Origin: UBA7985 sp002711265
Lineage (GTDB): Bacteria; Pseudomonadota; Alphaproteobacteria; UBA7985
Assembly: GCA_965660945.1 (NCBI GenBank)
Contig: CBFIBS010000001.1
Span: 248,001-312,000 of the forward strand
Reading direction: 5' to 3'
DNA length: 64,000 nucleotides
Each line of letters opens with the position of its first letter. The first letter of the stretch is position 1. A model generated the notes under the pieces. The model did not search any database and was not told the DNA's origin. It worked only from the letters and a program-made list of their open reading frames with translations. The translations under genes were made by a program, and so were the position numbers. Shown here in pieces: positions 1-7,146 of the stretch.

Positions 1-891
1 CACGGCACCGGTGGTGAAAACACCACCCAGCGGTACCGTAGCGTTGGTGATCCCTTTGGCGGCAGTCATCAGATCGGGCGTCACCCCGAACTTCTGATAA
101 CCAAAGGCCGTGCCCAGCCGCCCGAAGCCAGAAATCACCTCGTCAAAAATCAGCAGGATGCCGTGCCGATCGCAGATGTCGCGCAGCCGCTGCAAGTAGC
201 CCTTAGGCGGCGGGAAGACGCCCCCCGCCCCGGCAACCGGCTCAACGATGCAGGCTGCCACGACGTGGCCCCCGTAAGTCTGGCAGATTTCCTCTAGATC
301 ATCGGCAAGGAAATCACCGTGCTCGGGCTGGCCGCGGGAAAACGCATTACGGTCGAGCAGGTGCGTATGACGCATGTGCTTGGCATCGGGGTAGAGCGTG
401 CCGAACTGTCCCTTGTTCAACCCGATACCGCCCACACTGAGACCGCCGAAGTTAATGCCGTGGTAGGCCTTCTGCCGCCCGACCAGCACGCGGCGCTGCC
501 CCTCGCCCCGGGCCTGATGATAGGCCAGCGCGACCTTCAACGCGGTATCGACGGCCTCGGAGCCGGAATTGGTGAAGAAGACGTGATCGAAGCCCGGGGT
601 CATCTCCGTCAGCCGGTTGGCGGCTTCGAAGGCGATGGCGTGGCCCTGATTAAAGCTATGGGCAAAATCCAGCGTGGCGGCCTGCTTCTGGATGGCCTCG
701 ACGATCGGCTTGCGATTGTGGCCTGCGTTGCAGCACCACAGCCCGCCAGTGCCGTCGATCAGGCGGTGGCCCTCCATGGTCGTGTAGTGCACGCCGTCGG
801 CCGAAGCGATGATGCGGGGATTATCCTTGAACCAGCGGCTCGCCGTGAACGGCATCCAGTAGGCATCGAGATTGTTTGGCATCTGATTCAT
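1..891 (-). CDS. Class III aminotransferase (beta-alanine/omega-amino acid:pyruvate type), partial
   Basis: This is a PLP-dependent class III aminotransferase whose 3' end lies beyond the left edge of the window. The frame reads from an ATG at 889-891 and is open to base 1. Visible landmarks are the N-terminal block ending in DGTGGLWCCNAGH, the cofactor-phosphate region FFTNSGSEAVDTALK, the VEPVAGAGGVFPPP block, the PLP-ring Asp in IFDEVISGFGR and the Schiff-base Lys in AAKGITNATVP. This pattern resembles beta-alanine:pyruvate and other omega-amino acid transaminases. It starts only 6 bases after the CoA-transferase stop, so it is probably the third gene of the glutarate operon. A role in making a semialdehyde from an omega-amino acid such as 5-aminovalerate would fit, but the substrate is inferred. 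Confidence 0.85.
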   Translation of the reverse strand, partial: MNQMPNNLDAYWMPFTASRWFKDNPRIIASADGVHYTTMEGHRLIDGTGGLWCCNAGHNRKPIVEAIQKQAATLDFAHSFNQGHAIAFEAANRLTEMTPGFDHVFFTNSGSEAVDTALKVALAYHQARGEGQRRVLVGRQKAYHGINFGGLSVGGIGLNKGQFGTLYPDAKHMRHTHLLDRNAFSRGQPEHGDFLADDLEEICQTYGGHVVAACIVEPVAGAGGVFPPPKGYLQRLRDICDRHGILLIFDEVISGFGRLGTAFGYQKFGVTPDLMTAAKGITNATVPLGGVFTTGAV

Positions 892-897
892 GAGACA

Positions 898-2064
898 CTA
901 CCAGTCAAGATCATCAAAGGTTGAGGCGCCCAGAGCGGGCGCGGTTTTTGTCACTCTGAGCGGGCTTTCTGAAAAGTTCAAGGGCGTGCGCAGACCGGGG
1001 ACACCCTCGGGCTCAATGGCCACAGACCGATGCATAAACTGCGGATCGGCCTGCGCCTGTGCGATGGTGTTGATCGGCCCGGCAGGAACCCCCGCGGCGA
1101 GCAGTTGATCAATCAGTTCCGCGCGCCGGAACCATGACGCCGCGGCGTTGATTTTGCCTGCCAGCGCCTCGACATTTTCGATCCGCGCAGCATTGCTGGC
1201 GTAGGCCGGATCCTCGGGCAGATCATGCAGGCCGAGCACGGTGCACAGAGCTGCGAACTGCCGGTCGTTGCCGGTGGCGATGATCAGATGACCGTCGGCG
1301 CAGGCGAAGACCTCGTAGGGGACAAGGTTGGGGTGGCGGTTGCCCTTGCGGCTCGGCGCGGTCCCGGAAACCATGAAATTCAGCGCCTGGTTGGCGAGCA
1401 CGGCCGACATGGCATCGAACAGGGCAAGATCGATGTGCTGCCCCCTGCCCGACTTCTGGCGCTCGGCCAGCGCCGCCTGCACCCCGATGACCCCGTAGAG
1501 CCCGGTAAAGATATCCGCGAAGGCGACGCCCATTTTCTGCGGCTCGCCACCGGCGTCACCGGTGATGTCCATGATCCCGCTCATGCCCTGGATCAGCAGG
1601 TCGTAGCCGGGCTGCTCGGCGCGTGGCCCATCCTGCCCGAAGCCGGTGATCGAGGCGTAGACGACGCCCGGGTTAGCAGCAGCGACGCTGGCGTAATCCA
1701 AGCCGAACTTTGCCAGGCCCCCGACCTTGTAGTTTTCGATGATGACGTCGGCACGCACGGCGAGGCGCTGCACGGCTGCGAGGTCTTCGGGGTTGCGGAA
1801 GTCGGCGACAACCGAGCGCTTTCCCCGATTACAGGCGTAGAAATAGGCGGCGGTGGCGCGAGGATCGGCCTCGCCATCTGCCCCGGGGCGGTCGACAAAG
1901 GGCGGCCCCCACTGGCGGGTATCATCCCCCGCCGGGCTCTCGATCTTGACCACGTCGGCACCCAGATCAGCAAACGTCTGCCCCAGCCATGGCCCGGCAA
2001 GAATGCGGGAAAGGTCCAGCACTCGCAGCCCGTCATAAATCGGCAGCTGGTCCGCAGCCGTCAT
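898..2064 (-). CDS. Family III (CaiB/BaiF) CoA-transferase, probable glutarate CoA-transferase
   Basis: A 388-residue family III CoA-transferase. The N-terminal block GLRVLDLSRILAGPWLGQ is typical of the family, and the Asp that forms the acyl-aspartyl anhydride is most likely D155 in PGYDLLIQGMSG. Its start codon overlaps the stop of the glutaryl-CoA dehydrogenase gene (TGATG), which indicates translational coupling. Pseudomonads and mammals use a CaiB-family enzyme (GcdG, SUGCT) to charge glutarate with CoA, usually from succinyl-CoA, just before GcdH. The gene pair therefore supports succinyl-CoA:glutarate CoA-transferase as the function. Substrate choice within this family cannot be read from sequence alone, so oxalate or another dicarboxylate remains possible. 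Confidence 0.85.
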   Translation of the reverse strand: MTAADQLPIYDGLRVLDLSRILAGPWLGQTFADLGADVVKIESPAGDDTRQWGPPFVDRPGADGEADPRATAAYFYACNRGKRSVVADFRNPEDLAAVQRLAVRADVIIENYKVGGLAKFGLDYASVAAANPGVVYASITGFGQDGPRAEQPGYDLLIQGMSGIMDITGDAGGEPQKMGVAFADIFTGLYGVIGVQAALAERQKSGRGQHIDLALFDAMSAVLANQALNFMVSGTAPSRKGNRHPNLVPYEVFACADGHLIIATGNDRQFAALCTVLGLHDLPEDPAYASNAARIENVEALAGKINAAASWFRRAELIDQLLAAGVPAGPINTIAQAQADPQFMHRSVAIEPEGVPGLRTPLNFSESPLRVTKTAPALGASTFDDLDW

Positions 2065-3254
2065 CAGAAAAAGGCCTGAATGCCCGTCTGCGCACGGCCG
2101 AGGATCAGCGCGTGAACGTCGTGGGTGCCTTCATAGGTGTTGACGGTCTCCAGATTGGCCGCGTGGCGCATGATCTGGTAGCCGATCTGGATGCCGTTGC
2201 CGCCGTGCATGTCCCGGCTCATCCGTGCGATCTCGAGGGCCTTTCCGCAGTTGTTCCGCTTGACCACAGAAATCATTTCCGGTGCAGCCTGACCGGCTTC
2301 GAGCAACTGCCCGACACGGAGCGACCCCTGCAGTCCGAGTGCAATCTCGGTCTGCATGTCGGCGAGTTTCTTCTGAAACAGCTGGGTGGCGGCGAGCGGA
2401 CGGTCGAACTGGCGTCGGTCCATGCCATAGCTGTGCGCCCGGAACCAGCAGTCTTCGGCTGCGCCCATGACCCCCCAAGAAATGCCGTAGCGCGCCGAGT
2501 TGAGGCAGGAGAACGGCCCCTTGAGACCATCAGCGCCGGGCAGCAGAGCATCCTCGCCGACCTCGACCTCGTCCATGACAATCTCGCCGGTTACCGACGC
2601 CCGCAGCGATAGCTTGCCCTCGATCTTTGGCGCGCTCAGCCCGGGCATACCCTTTTCAAGCACGAAGCCCTTGATCCGGTTGCCGTGTTCTTCGGACTTG
2701 GCCCAGACCACAAACACGTCGGCGATCGGGGCGTTGGAGATCCACATTTTCGATCCGGTCAGCCGGTAGCCCGTCGCGGTTTTCTCCGCCCGCGTCTTCA
2801 TCGAACCGGGGTCTGACCCCGCCTCGGGCTCGGTCAGACCAAAGCAACCGATAAGCTCGCCGCGGGCCAGCCCGGGCAGATACTTCTGTTTCTGCTCTTC
2901 GCTGCCGAACTGATTGATCGGGTGCATGACCAGCGAGGACTGCACCGAGGCCATGGAGCGGTAACCACTGTCCACACGCTCGATTTCACGGGCGACGAGG
3001 CCGTAGGCGATGTATCCGGCTCCGGCGCCGCCATATTGTTCAGGGATAGTCACGCCCAGCAGGCCGGCCTGCCCCATCAGTCGGAACAGACCCGGCTCGA
3101 CGCCTTCGTTCATGTACATGTCTTCGACGCGGGTTTGCAGCTCGGCCGCGGCAAAGGCCGCCGCGCTGTCGCGGATCATCCGCTCTTCGTCGGTCAGCTG
3201 ATCGTCAAGGCGAAAGGGGTCTTGCCAGTTGAAGGCGGCCACGGGTCTCTCCAT
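2064..3254 (-). CDS. gcdH: Glutaryl-CoA dehydrogenase
   Basis: An FAD-dependent acyl-CoA dehydrogenase of 396 residues. It oxidises and decarboxylates glutaryl-CoA to crotonyl-CoA in lysine, tryptophan and glutarate breakdown. The signature NTYEGTHDVHALILGRAQTG near the C-terminus carries the catalytic base Glu (about residue 375). SVQSSLVMHPI contains the stretch next to the substrate-carboxylate-binding Arg characteristic of GcdH rather than of straight-chain dehydrogenases. CFGLTEPEAGSDPGSM is the FAD/substrate loop. I place the start at the ATG at 3252-3254, giving MERPVAAFNWQDP, because family members begin close to this FxWQDP motif; an upstream in-frame ATG at 3284 is possible. The gene leads the operon with the CoA-transferase and the aminotransferase. 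Confidence 0.95.
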   Translation of the reverse strand: MERPVAAFNWQDPFRLDDQLTDEERMIRDSAAAFAAAELQTRVEDMYMNEGVEPGLFRLMGQAGLLGVTIPEQYGGAGAGYIAYGLVAREIERVDSGYRSMASVQSSLVMHPINQFGSEEQKQKYLPGLARGELIGCFGLTEPEAGSDPGSMKTRAEKTATGYRLTGSKMWISNAPIADVFVVWAKSEEHGNRIKGFVLEKGMPGLSAPKIEGKLSLRASVTGEIVMDEVEVGEDALLPGADGLKGPFSCLNSARYGISWGVMGAAEDCWFRAHSYGMDRRQFDRPLAATQLFQKKLADMQTEIALGLQGSLRVGQLLEAGQAAPEMISVVKRNNCGKALEIARMSRDMHGGNGIQIGYQIMRHAANLETVNTYEGTHDVHALILGRAQTGIQAFF

Positions 3255-3381
3255 CCAGATGCCGGATCCGGCATAGCTGTGCATGGCGCATCATAGCCGC
3301 GGAAATGGCGCAGAGGAAAGCCATCAAGAGCCCCGAGCTTCAGTCATGGCGACGCAGTCTCAGGAGGAAAGCTAGAAGCCT

Positions 3382-3735
3382 TCAACGACAGAATTCGACG
3401 TACAGGATCGTAACCACGTTTTTTACCACCTCATTTTCCAGCCGGTAAAAGATGAACTTCTCATCGCGGCGACTGGCCACAAGCCCGGAAAGTTTTAGTC
3501 GACTGAGGTGGTGGGACGTGAGGCTCTGCTTCGCACCGACAAGATCAGAAAGCTCAGAAACGGTGCGCTCGCCGTCCATGAGGTGGCAGAGCAACATAAG
3601 CCGCGTCGGCGTCGCAATCGCGCGCAGGAAATCGCAGGCACTCTCGGCCTTTCCAAGAAGCGCGGTGGCGTCCATCTCGCCAAAATCATCGGCCGCTTCT
3701 GCATCAAAAGCTGACGCTGAATTTGACGGGTTCAT
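3382..3735 (-). CDS. ArsR/SmtB-family regulator with persulfide-sensor cysteine pair
   Basis: A small winged-helix repressor (117 residues from the ATG at 3735; an in-frame GTG lies 9 bases upstream). The fold is visible as ATPTRLMLLCHLMDGERTV, the recognition helix KQSLTSHHLSRLKLSGLV and the wing RRDEKFIFYRLE. The two cysteines at C50 (LLCHL) and C116 (VEFC, two residues from the end) are 66 residues apart. That is the same spacing as the dithiol/tetrasulfide pair of SqrR, BigR and HlyU. No metal-binding CxC motif of ArsR type is present. It lies downstream of and parallel to gcdH but is separated from it by about 130 bases. The persulfide-sensing role is inferred from the cysteine spacing only. 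Confidence 0.9.
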   Translation of the reverse strand: MNPSNSASAFDAEAADDFGEMDATALLGKAESACDFLRAIATPTRLMLLCHLMDGERTVSELSDLVGAKQSLTSHHLSRLKLSGLVASRRDEKFIFYRLENEVVKNVVTILYVEFCR

Positions 3736-3744
3736 AAATCTCAC

Positions 3745-4012
3745 TGCCTGAGTTGTGCTACAATTTACCTTGGATGGTGGTGCCGCTTGACCAATCGAAG
3801 AATCAAAGACCTAAGGCAGTGGCCGTTTGTACTACCCTGAAGCCTAGGAGGACACACCCAAGCAAAAACGACTCACCACTAGTGGTGTTACACTATCACA
3901 GCGGAGCACAAGTCGCCAAAGTTTAATTGCACATTCAAACAAATATCGGCAAAAAAAATCTGTGATGTAAATTTTTCAAAACAGATGGGCCGAAGACTGG
4001 AGGCTAGAAGCG
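3745..4012. other. Divergent AT-richer intergenic region between ArsR and TetR genes
   Basis: About 270 bases with no gene-like reading frame, lower in GC than the flanks. They must hold the promoters of the divergent arsR-like and tetR-like genes. The region contains a perfect 14-base palindrome (listed separately), an isolated AGGAGG near 3847 that is not followed by a start codon, and A-rich stretches around 3945-3960. Confidence 0.6.
3874..3887. promoter_or_regulatory. Perfect 14-bp palindrome, candidate operator
   Basis: CACCACTAGTGGTG is identical to its own reverse complement. It lies in the divergent region between the ArsR-type and TetR-type regulator genes, 139 bases from the ArsR start and about 125 bases from the earliest plausible TetR start. 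Palindromes of this size are typical operators of dimeric TetR or ArsR repressors. Which protein binds it is unknown. Confidence 0.45.
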
Positions 4013-4084
4013 ATTCCTACGAACAGCACGCAAACGCGCCCTCGAAAAGAGCGCAAGGAGAACGCCGACCGTCGACGCCGACAA

Positions 4085-4684
4085 TTGCTGGACGCCACAC
4101 GCCGTTCAATCGTCTCCAACGGCTTGCGACGAACGACGCTCGCAACGGTGGCCGCCGAAGCAGGCTTGTCCCCCGGCGTTGCTGTTTTTTACTACAAGTC
4201 CAAAAGCGGACTGCTGGCCGAGGCTCTGCGCGACCTCTACGATAGCTATGAGCGCAATTGGACTCGCGTGTTGAATGCAGCGGGCGAAAACCCATTAGCT
4301 CAGCTCATTTCGCTTATTTATGCTGAGTTTGATCCACTGGTGTGCACTGAAGAGTTTATCTCCGTCTGGTTTGCGTTTTGGGGGGATAAAGAAATAATTT
4401 TGCCTCAAACGGGGCATGAACTCGCCGCCTTCGATCAGCGCATTGAGCAAGTGGGCTTAAACATTCTGAAACAGCTACTTCCCAGAGAACCTGAGCGTGC
4501 GAAAGAAATATCAGCCTGGTTGGAAGCGCTGTTAGCCGGTTATTGGCTGTTACTGCATCAGGACCCAAACATTAAAGTTGCTGATGCACGGGAAGGGGCG
4601 CTGAGATTTGTCGCTACGCAATTACCGGAGCATAGCGACGCCATTCTCAATGAGGTCGCGCTGATGGATCGGGCTAAGGGTTGA
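4085..4684 (+). CDS. TetR/BetI-type transcriptional regulator (start codon uncertain)
   Basis: A TetR-family regulator with the helix-turn-helix RRTTLATVAAEAGLSPGVAVFYYKSK followed by a BetI-like ligand domain (VWFAFWGDKE...AFDQRIEQVG). The coordinates start at a TTG (4085-4087), but this cuts through the first DNA-binding helix. The same frame continues upstream as TRPRKERKENADRRRRQ, typical of a TetR N-terminus, back to a stop at 3968-3970, without any ATG, GTG or TTG. The best-placed initiator upstream is an ATT at 4013, nine bases after GGAGG; an ATG at 3985 lies in another frame. Either a rare AUU start or a frameshift near the 5' end is implied. The BetI-like effector domain suggests control of a betaine-type pathway, which is inference. 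Confidence 0.85.
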   Translation: MLDATRRSIVSNGLRRTTLATVAAEAGLSPGVAVFYYKSKSGLLAEALRDLYDSYERNWTRVLNAAGENPLAQLISLIYAEFDPLVCTEEFISVWFAFWGDKEIILPQTGHELAAFDQRIEQVGLNILKQLLPREPERAKEISAWLEALLAGYWLLLHQDPNIKVADAREGALRFVATQLPEHSDAILNEVALMDRAKG

Positions 4685-4797
4685 TCTGTCAGCCTCGATG
4701 CGAATGTCAGGCGCATCACGCGGAATACCGTGTTTGCTCTTTCCCGTATATTGTGAGATTATGCGGTTGTTCTCGTATTTTGAGTTCACGTCTGATC

Positions 4798-4833
4798 GCC
4801 CGGTACGGGCTCGTTCTTATTTTTGAGTTTTTT
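4798..4833 (+). terminator. Candidate intrinsic terminator after the TetR gene
   Basis: A hairpin GCCCG-GTA-CGGGC (4798-4810) is followed by T-rich runs TTATTTTT and TTTTTT up to 4833. It lies 114 bases past the tetR stop. It also ends only three bases before the ATG of the next gene, so it could act as an attenuator for that gene. Confidence 0.55.
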
Positions 4834-4835
4834 CA

Positions 4836-5522
4836 ATGTTCGCGTCGCTTTTTCAGGGCGCTCAGGTCCTCGCTGGCTGGGCCTTTGGTTGGCTTGTCCC
4901 CGCCCCACCGCATCCTTCGACTGGGCTCTCTGGCGTCCTCGCAGAGGCCACCGGATCGCCTGCTGGCACCCCGCTGCCAGGACAGGGGGCGGCGTTCGAA
5001 CCTCTGACGGGTGGCGGGACCGGGGGTGGAACCGGGGACAGGGTTGGCGATGCCGAGGCATCCAGCGCTCCCACACTGCGAGGCAGCTTCGAGCAGATCG
5101 ATCGCCACGCCGTCCGGGAAGCAACCGAACAATGGCAGGCACAGGCGCCGGCCCCGGGCGAACGGACGGGACAGGACACGGAAGTCCTCGCCAGCCTCGC
5201 TGAAATCGACCAGCCGTTTGAGCAGGAACCGCAACTGTCTCTGGTGCTGGCGCTGGGCGATGGCGATGGCCTCGACCCGGCTGCTTTGAGCCGCTTCGCC
5301 AAAGAACTCAGCACCGCCGCCGCGTTCAGCCCCATCGTTCAGCCGCAGGTCGATATCGCCGTTAATGATGCGCTGACCGGAGCGCTGATCACGCTGCAGG
5401 GGACGGCCAATGCCGCCCTTGATGACGTCTACTGGCGGATCGATTCCAGCTTGCCCGACGCGGGCGGGGATATGACCGACCTCAACTACAATCTGGCGAT
5501 CTGGAACACCGACTTGCTCTGA
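4836..5522 (+). CDS. Unknown protein, tandem paralogue 1 (N-terminal hydrophobic segment, acidic linker, C-terminal domain)
   Basis: A 228-residue protein that I do not recognise. It begins MFASLFQGAQVLAGWAFGWLV, a hydrophobic stretch that could be a membrane anchor. A Gly/Pro/Ala-rich and then acidic linker (residues about 25-110) leads to a C-terminal domain of about 120 residues with alternating hydrophobic positions (QLSLVLALGDGDGLD ... PQVDIAVNDALTGALITLQG). The neighbouring downstream gene has the same three-part plan and similar C-terminal blocks, so the two look like a duplication. There is no good Shine-Dalgarno before the ATG, and a terminator-like T tract ends three bases upstream. 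Codon use looks like that of the neighbours, so this is probably a real gene. Confidence 0.65.
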   Translation: MFASLFQGAQVLAGWAFGWLVPAPPHPSTGLSGVLAEATGSPAGTPLPGQGAAFEPLTGGGTGGGTGDRVGDAEASSAPTLRGSFEQIDRHAVREATEQWQAQAPAPGERTGQDTEVLASLAEIDQPFEQEPQLSLVLALGDGDGLDPAALSRFAKELSTAAAFSPIVQPQVDIAVNDALTGALITLQGTANAALDDVYWRIDSSLPDAGGDMTDLNYNLAIWNTDLL

Positions 5523-5597
5523 GCGCCTTTTCACCTTGTTTTGGGCCAGAGATGTTTCTAGGAAGCAAGCTCCCCTGACGGAGTTCCCCCGCCCGCC

Positions 5598-6302
5598 ATG
5601 TTCGGATTGTTTGACCTGATTGGAAGCTCGTTCCTGCCAATGATGCAGTTCAGCTTCTGGGTGCTTGGGCTCGGCGAGCAGGCCGAGGTGCTCGCGCGCA
5701 CCGCCGATGACCCCAGCAGGAGCACTGGCGCGTCGGGGGACACCGAAAAGGTGAAAACCAGCGATGGATCGATAGATGGTACCGCAGACCGCTCCGCGGT
5801 GGCCGAAGATCGGAGTTTCATTGCCGACCCCGATACGGTGGGCGACGAGGCCGGATCCACCCCGCCCGGTGCCTTTCCTCAGGTCGATCGGGCGGTGCAG
5901 TCCTACGATGGCGCCCCGGACCTCAGCACTGTGCGGGCCCCCGCCGATATCGACGCTCTCACCCAAGTTTCAGAAAGCCTTGCGCACTTCGACGAAGCCA
6001 GCAATCAGCTCAGCCTGCATCTGCTGATCAGGGATGACAACGGCCTGTCCCTGCCCCGGCTCCAGGCAGGCGCGCTGGAGAGCCTGCAGGTGCACCAAGC
6101 CTATTTCAAAGCGCCCATGCTGGTGGACATCGACACCAGTCTGATCGACGCCAGCACGGCGGAAGTCACCTGGACGGGAACGGCGGCGGAAATGCCGTCG
6201 CTGTATCTGCCGTTTTCCATGGTGATCGAGGACGAGGCAGGTTTCACCACAGACTTTAAGGCCCGCCTGCCGATCCTAACCGACGGCACGGACCTGGGCT
6301 AG
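5598..6302 (+). CDS. Unknown protein, tandem paralogue 2
   Basis: A 234-residue protein of unknown function with the same architecture as the gene before it. It has a short hydrophobic start (MFGLFDLIGSSFLPMMQFSF), a long hydrophilic, Asp/Ser/Thr-rich linker (about 30-110), and a C-terminal domain containing NQLSLHLLIRDDNGLSLPRL and LVDIDTSLIDASTAEVTWTG. These align by eye with QLSLVLALGDGDGLDPAALS and PQVDIAVNDALTGALITLQG in paralogue 1. A GGAG-type ribosome site lies about 14 bases before the ATG. The 75-base gap between the two genes suggests one transcription unit. It ends beside a G-rich pentamer repeat and faces the GNAT gene convergently. Confidence 0.65.
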   Translation: MFGLFDLIGSSFLPMMQFSFWVLGLGEQAEVLARTADDPSRSTGASGDTEKVKTSDGSIDGTADRSAVAEDRSFIADPDTVGDEAGSTPPGAFPQVDRAVQSYDGAPDLSTVRAPADIDALTQVSESLAHFDEASNQLSLHLLIRDDNGLSLPRLQAGALESLQVHQAYFKAPMLVDIDTSLIDASTAEVTWTGTAAEMPSLYLPFSMVIEDEAGFTTDFKARLPILTDGTDLG

Positions 6303-6323
6303 CCCGGTCCGGCGGATCGGTGC

Positions 6324-6350
6324 GGGTCGGGTCGGGTCGGGTCGGGTCGG
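6324..6350 (+). repeat. Five tandem GGGTC units, G-quadruplex-type motif
   Basis: GGGTC is repeated five times without a mismatch (6324-6348) and then followed by GG. Five G3 tracts are separated by 2-base loops on the plus strand, the textbook pattern for a parallel G-quadruplex. The repeat lies in the 88-base gap between two convergent genes, 21 bases after the stop of paralogue 2. Confidence 0.8.
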
Positions 6351-6390
6351 CGCGGGCGCGTTTGGGCTGTTCCCGGTTGGCGCGGACGGG

Positions 6391-7146
6391 TTACCGGTAG
6401 TCTGCAATCAGATCGGCAAGGCGCCGGTGCTGCCGGCCCTCGGCGTCGAAGTTCGACGGGTCGAGCCAGGCCAGATAGGCCTGCTTCAGCACCGGCCATT
6501 CGCTGTCGATGATCGACCACCACGCCGTATCGCGGTTGCGGCCATGGTTGATCATGTCCTTGCGGAAGGTGCCTTCGTGGGTGAAGCCGAGACGCTCGGC
6601 AGTGCGCATCGAGGGCTGATTGTCGGCGTTGCATTTCCACTCGTAGCGGCGGTAGCGCAGGTCGTCGAAAACGTGGGCCATAAGCAGATACTGGGCCTCG
6701 GTTGAAACCCGTGTTCGCGCCATTTGAGGCGGGAAGCGGACGAAGCCGACCTCGACCGATCCGGCAGCCGGTCGCAGCCTCAGGAAGCTGAACTGCCCGG
6801 TAGCGACCGCGGGCAGGCCACAGGCCGGGTCGGTCGGAATGACCACGTAGGTGAGGTTGTCGACGGCCTCTGAGAATTGTTGCCAGGCGGCGATATAGGC
6901 GGCTTGGTCCTCGAACGGGCCGAGACCGGCGAGAAACATCCACTGCCGCATCTCGGGGTCAGCGACCGCCATCTGCGCCCAGAGATCGTCGGCATGGTGC
7001 TCCAAGGACAGCGGCTCGAGGCGGCAGTAAAGGCCTTCAAAGGACTGTGGCTCGGGGCGGTGCCATGCTTGGGGACCTTCGACAACGGGGCCGAGTTCGT
7101 CGAGCCAGTCTGGCTTGGCTTTGAGCCGTGTTTCGACGTCGGTCAT
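6391..7146 (-). CDS. GNAT-family N-acetyltransferase (RimJ/RimL-like)
   Basis: A 251-residue acetyltransferase of the RimJ/RimL type. It shows the N-terminal LEPLSLEHHADDLW block, the central strand SVEVGFVRFPPQMARTRVSTEA that lines the acetyl-CoA site, and the C-terminal YEWKCNADNQPSMRTAERLGF, which is the conserved end of the GNAT fold. Related proteins acetylate N-termini of ribosomal proteins or small molecules; the substrate here is unknown. The start codon overlaps the stop of the upstream EamA permease gene (ATGA), so the two are translationally coupled. Confidence 0.9.
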   Translation of the reverse strand: MTDVETRLKAKPDWLDELGPVVEGPQAWHRPEPQSFEGLYCRLEPLSLEHHADDLWAQMAVADPEMRQWMFLAGLGPFEDQAAYIAAWQQFSEAVDNLTYVVIPTDPACGLPAVATGQFSFLRLRPAAGSVEVGFVRFPPQMARTRVSTEAQYLLMAHVFDDLRYRRYEWKCNADNQPSMRTAERLGFTHEGTFRKDMINHGRNRDTAWWSIIDSEWPVLKQAYLAWLDPSNFDAEGRQHRRLADLIADYR

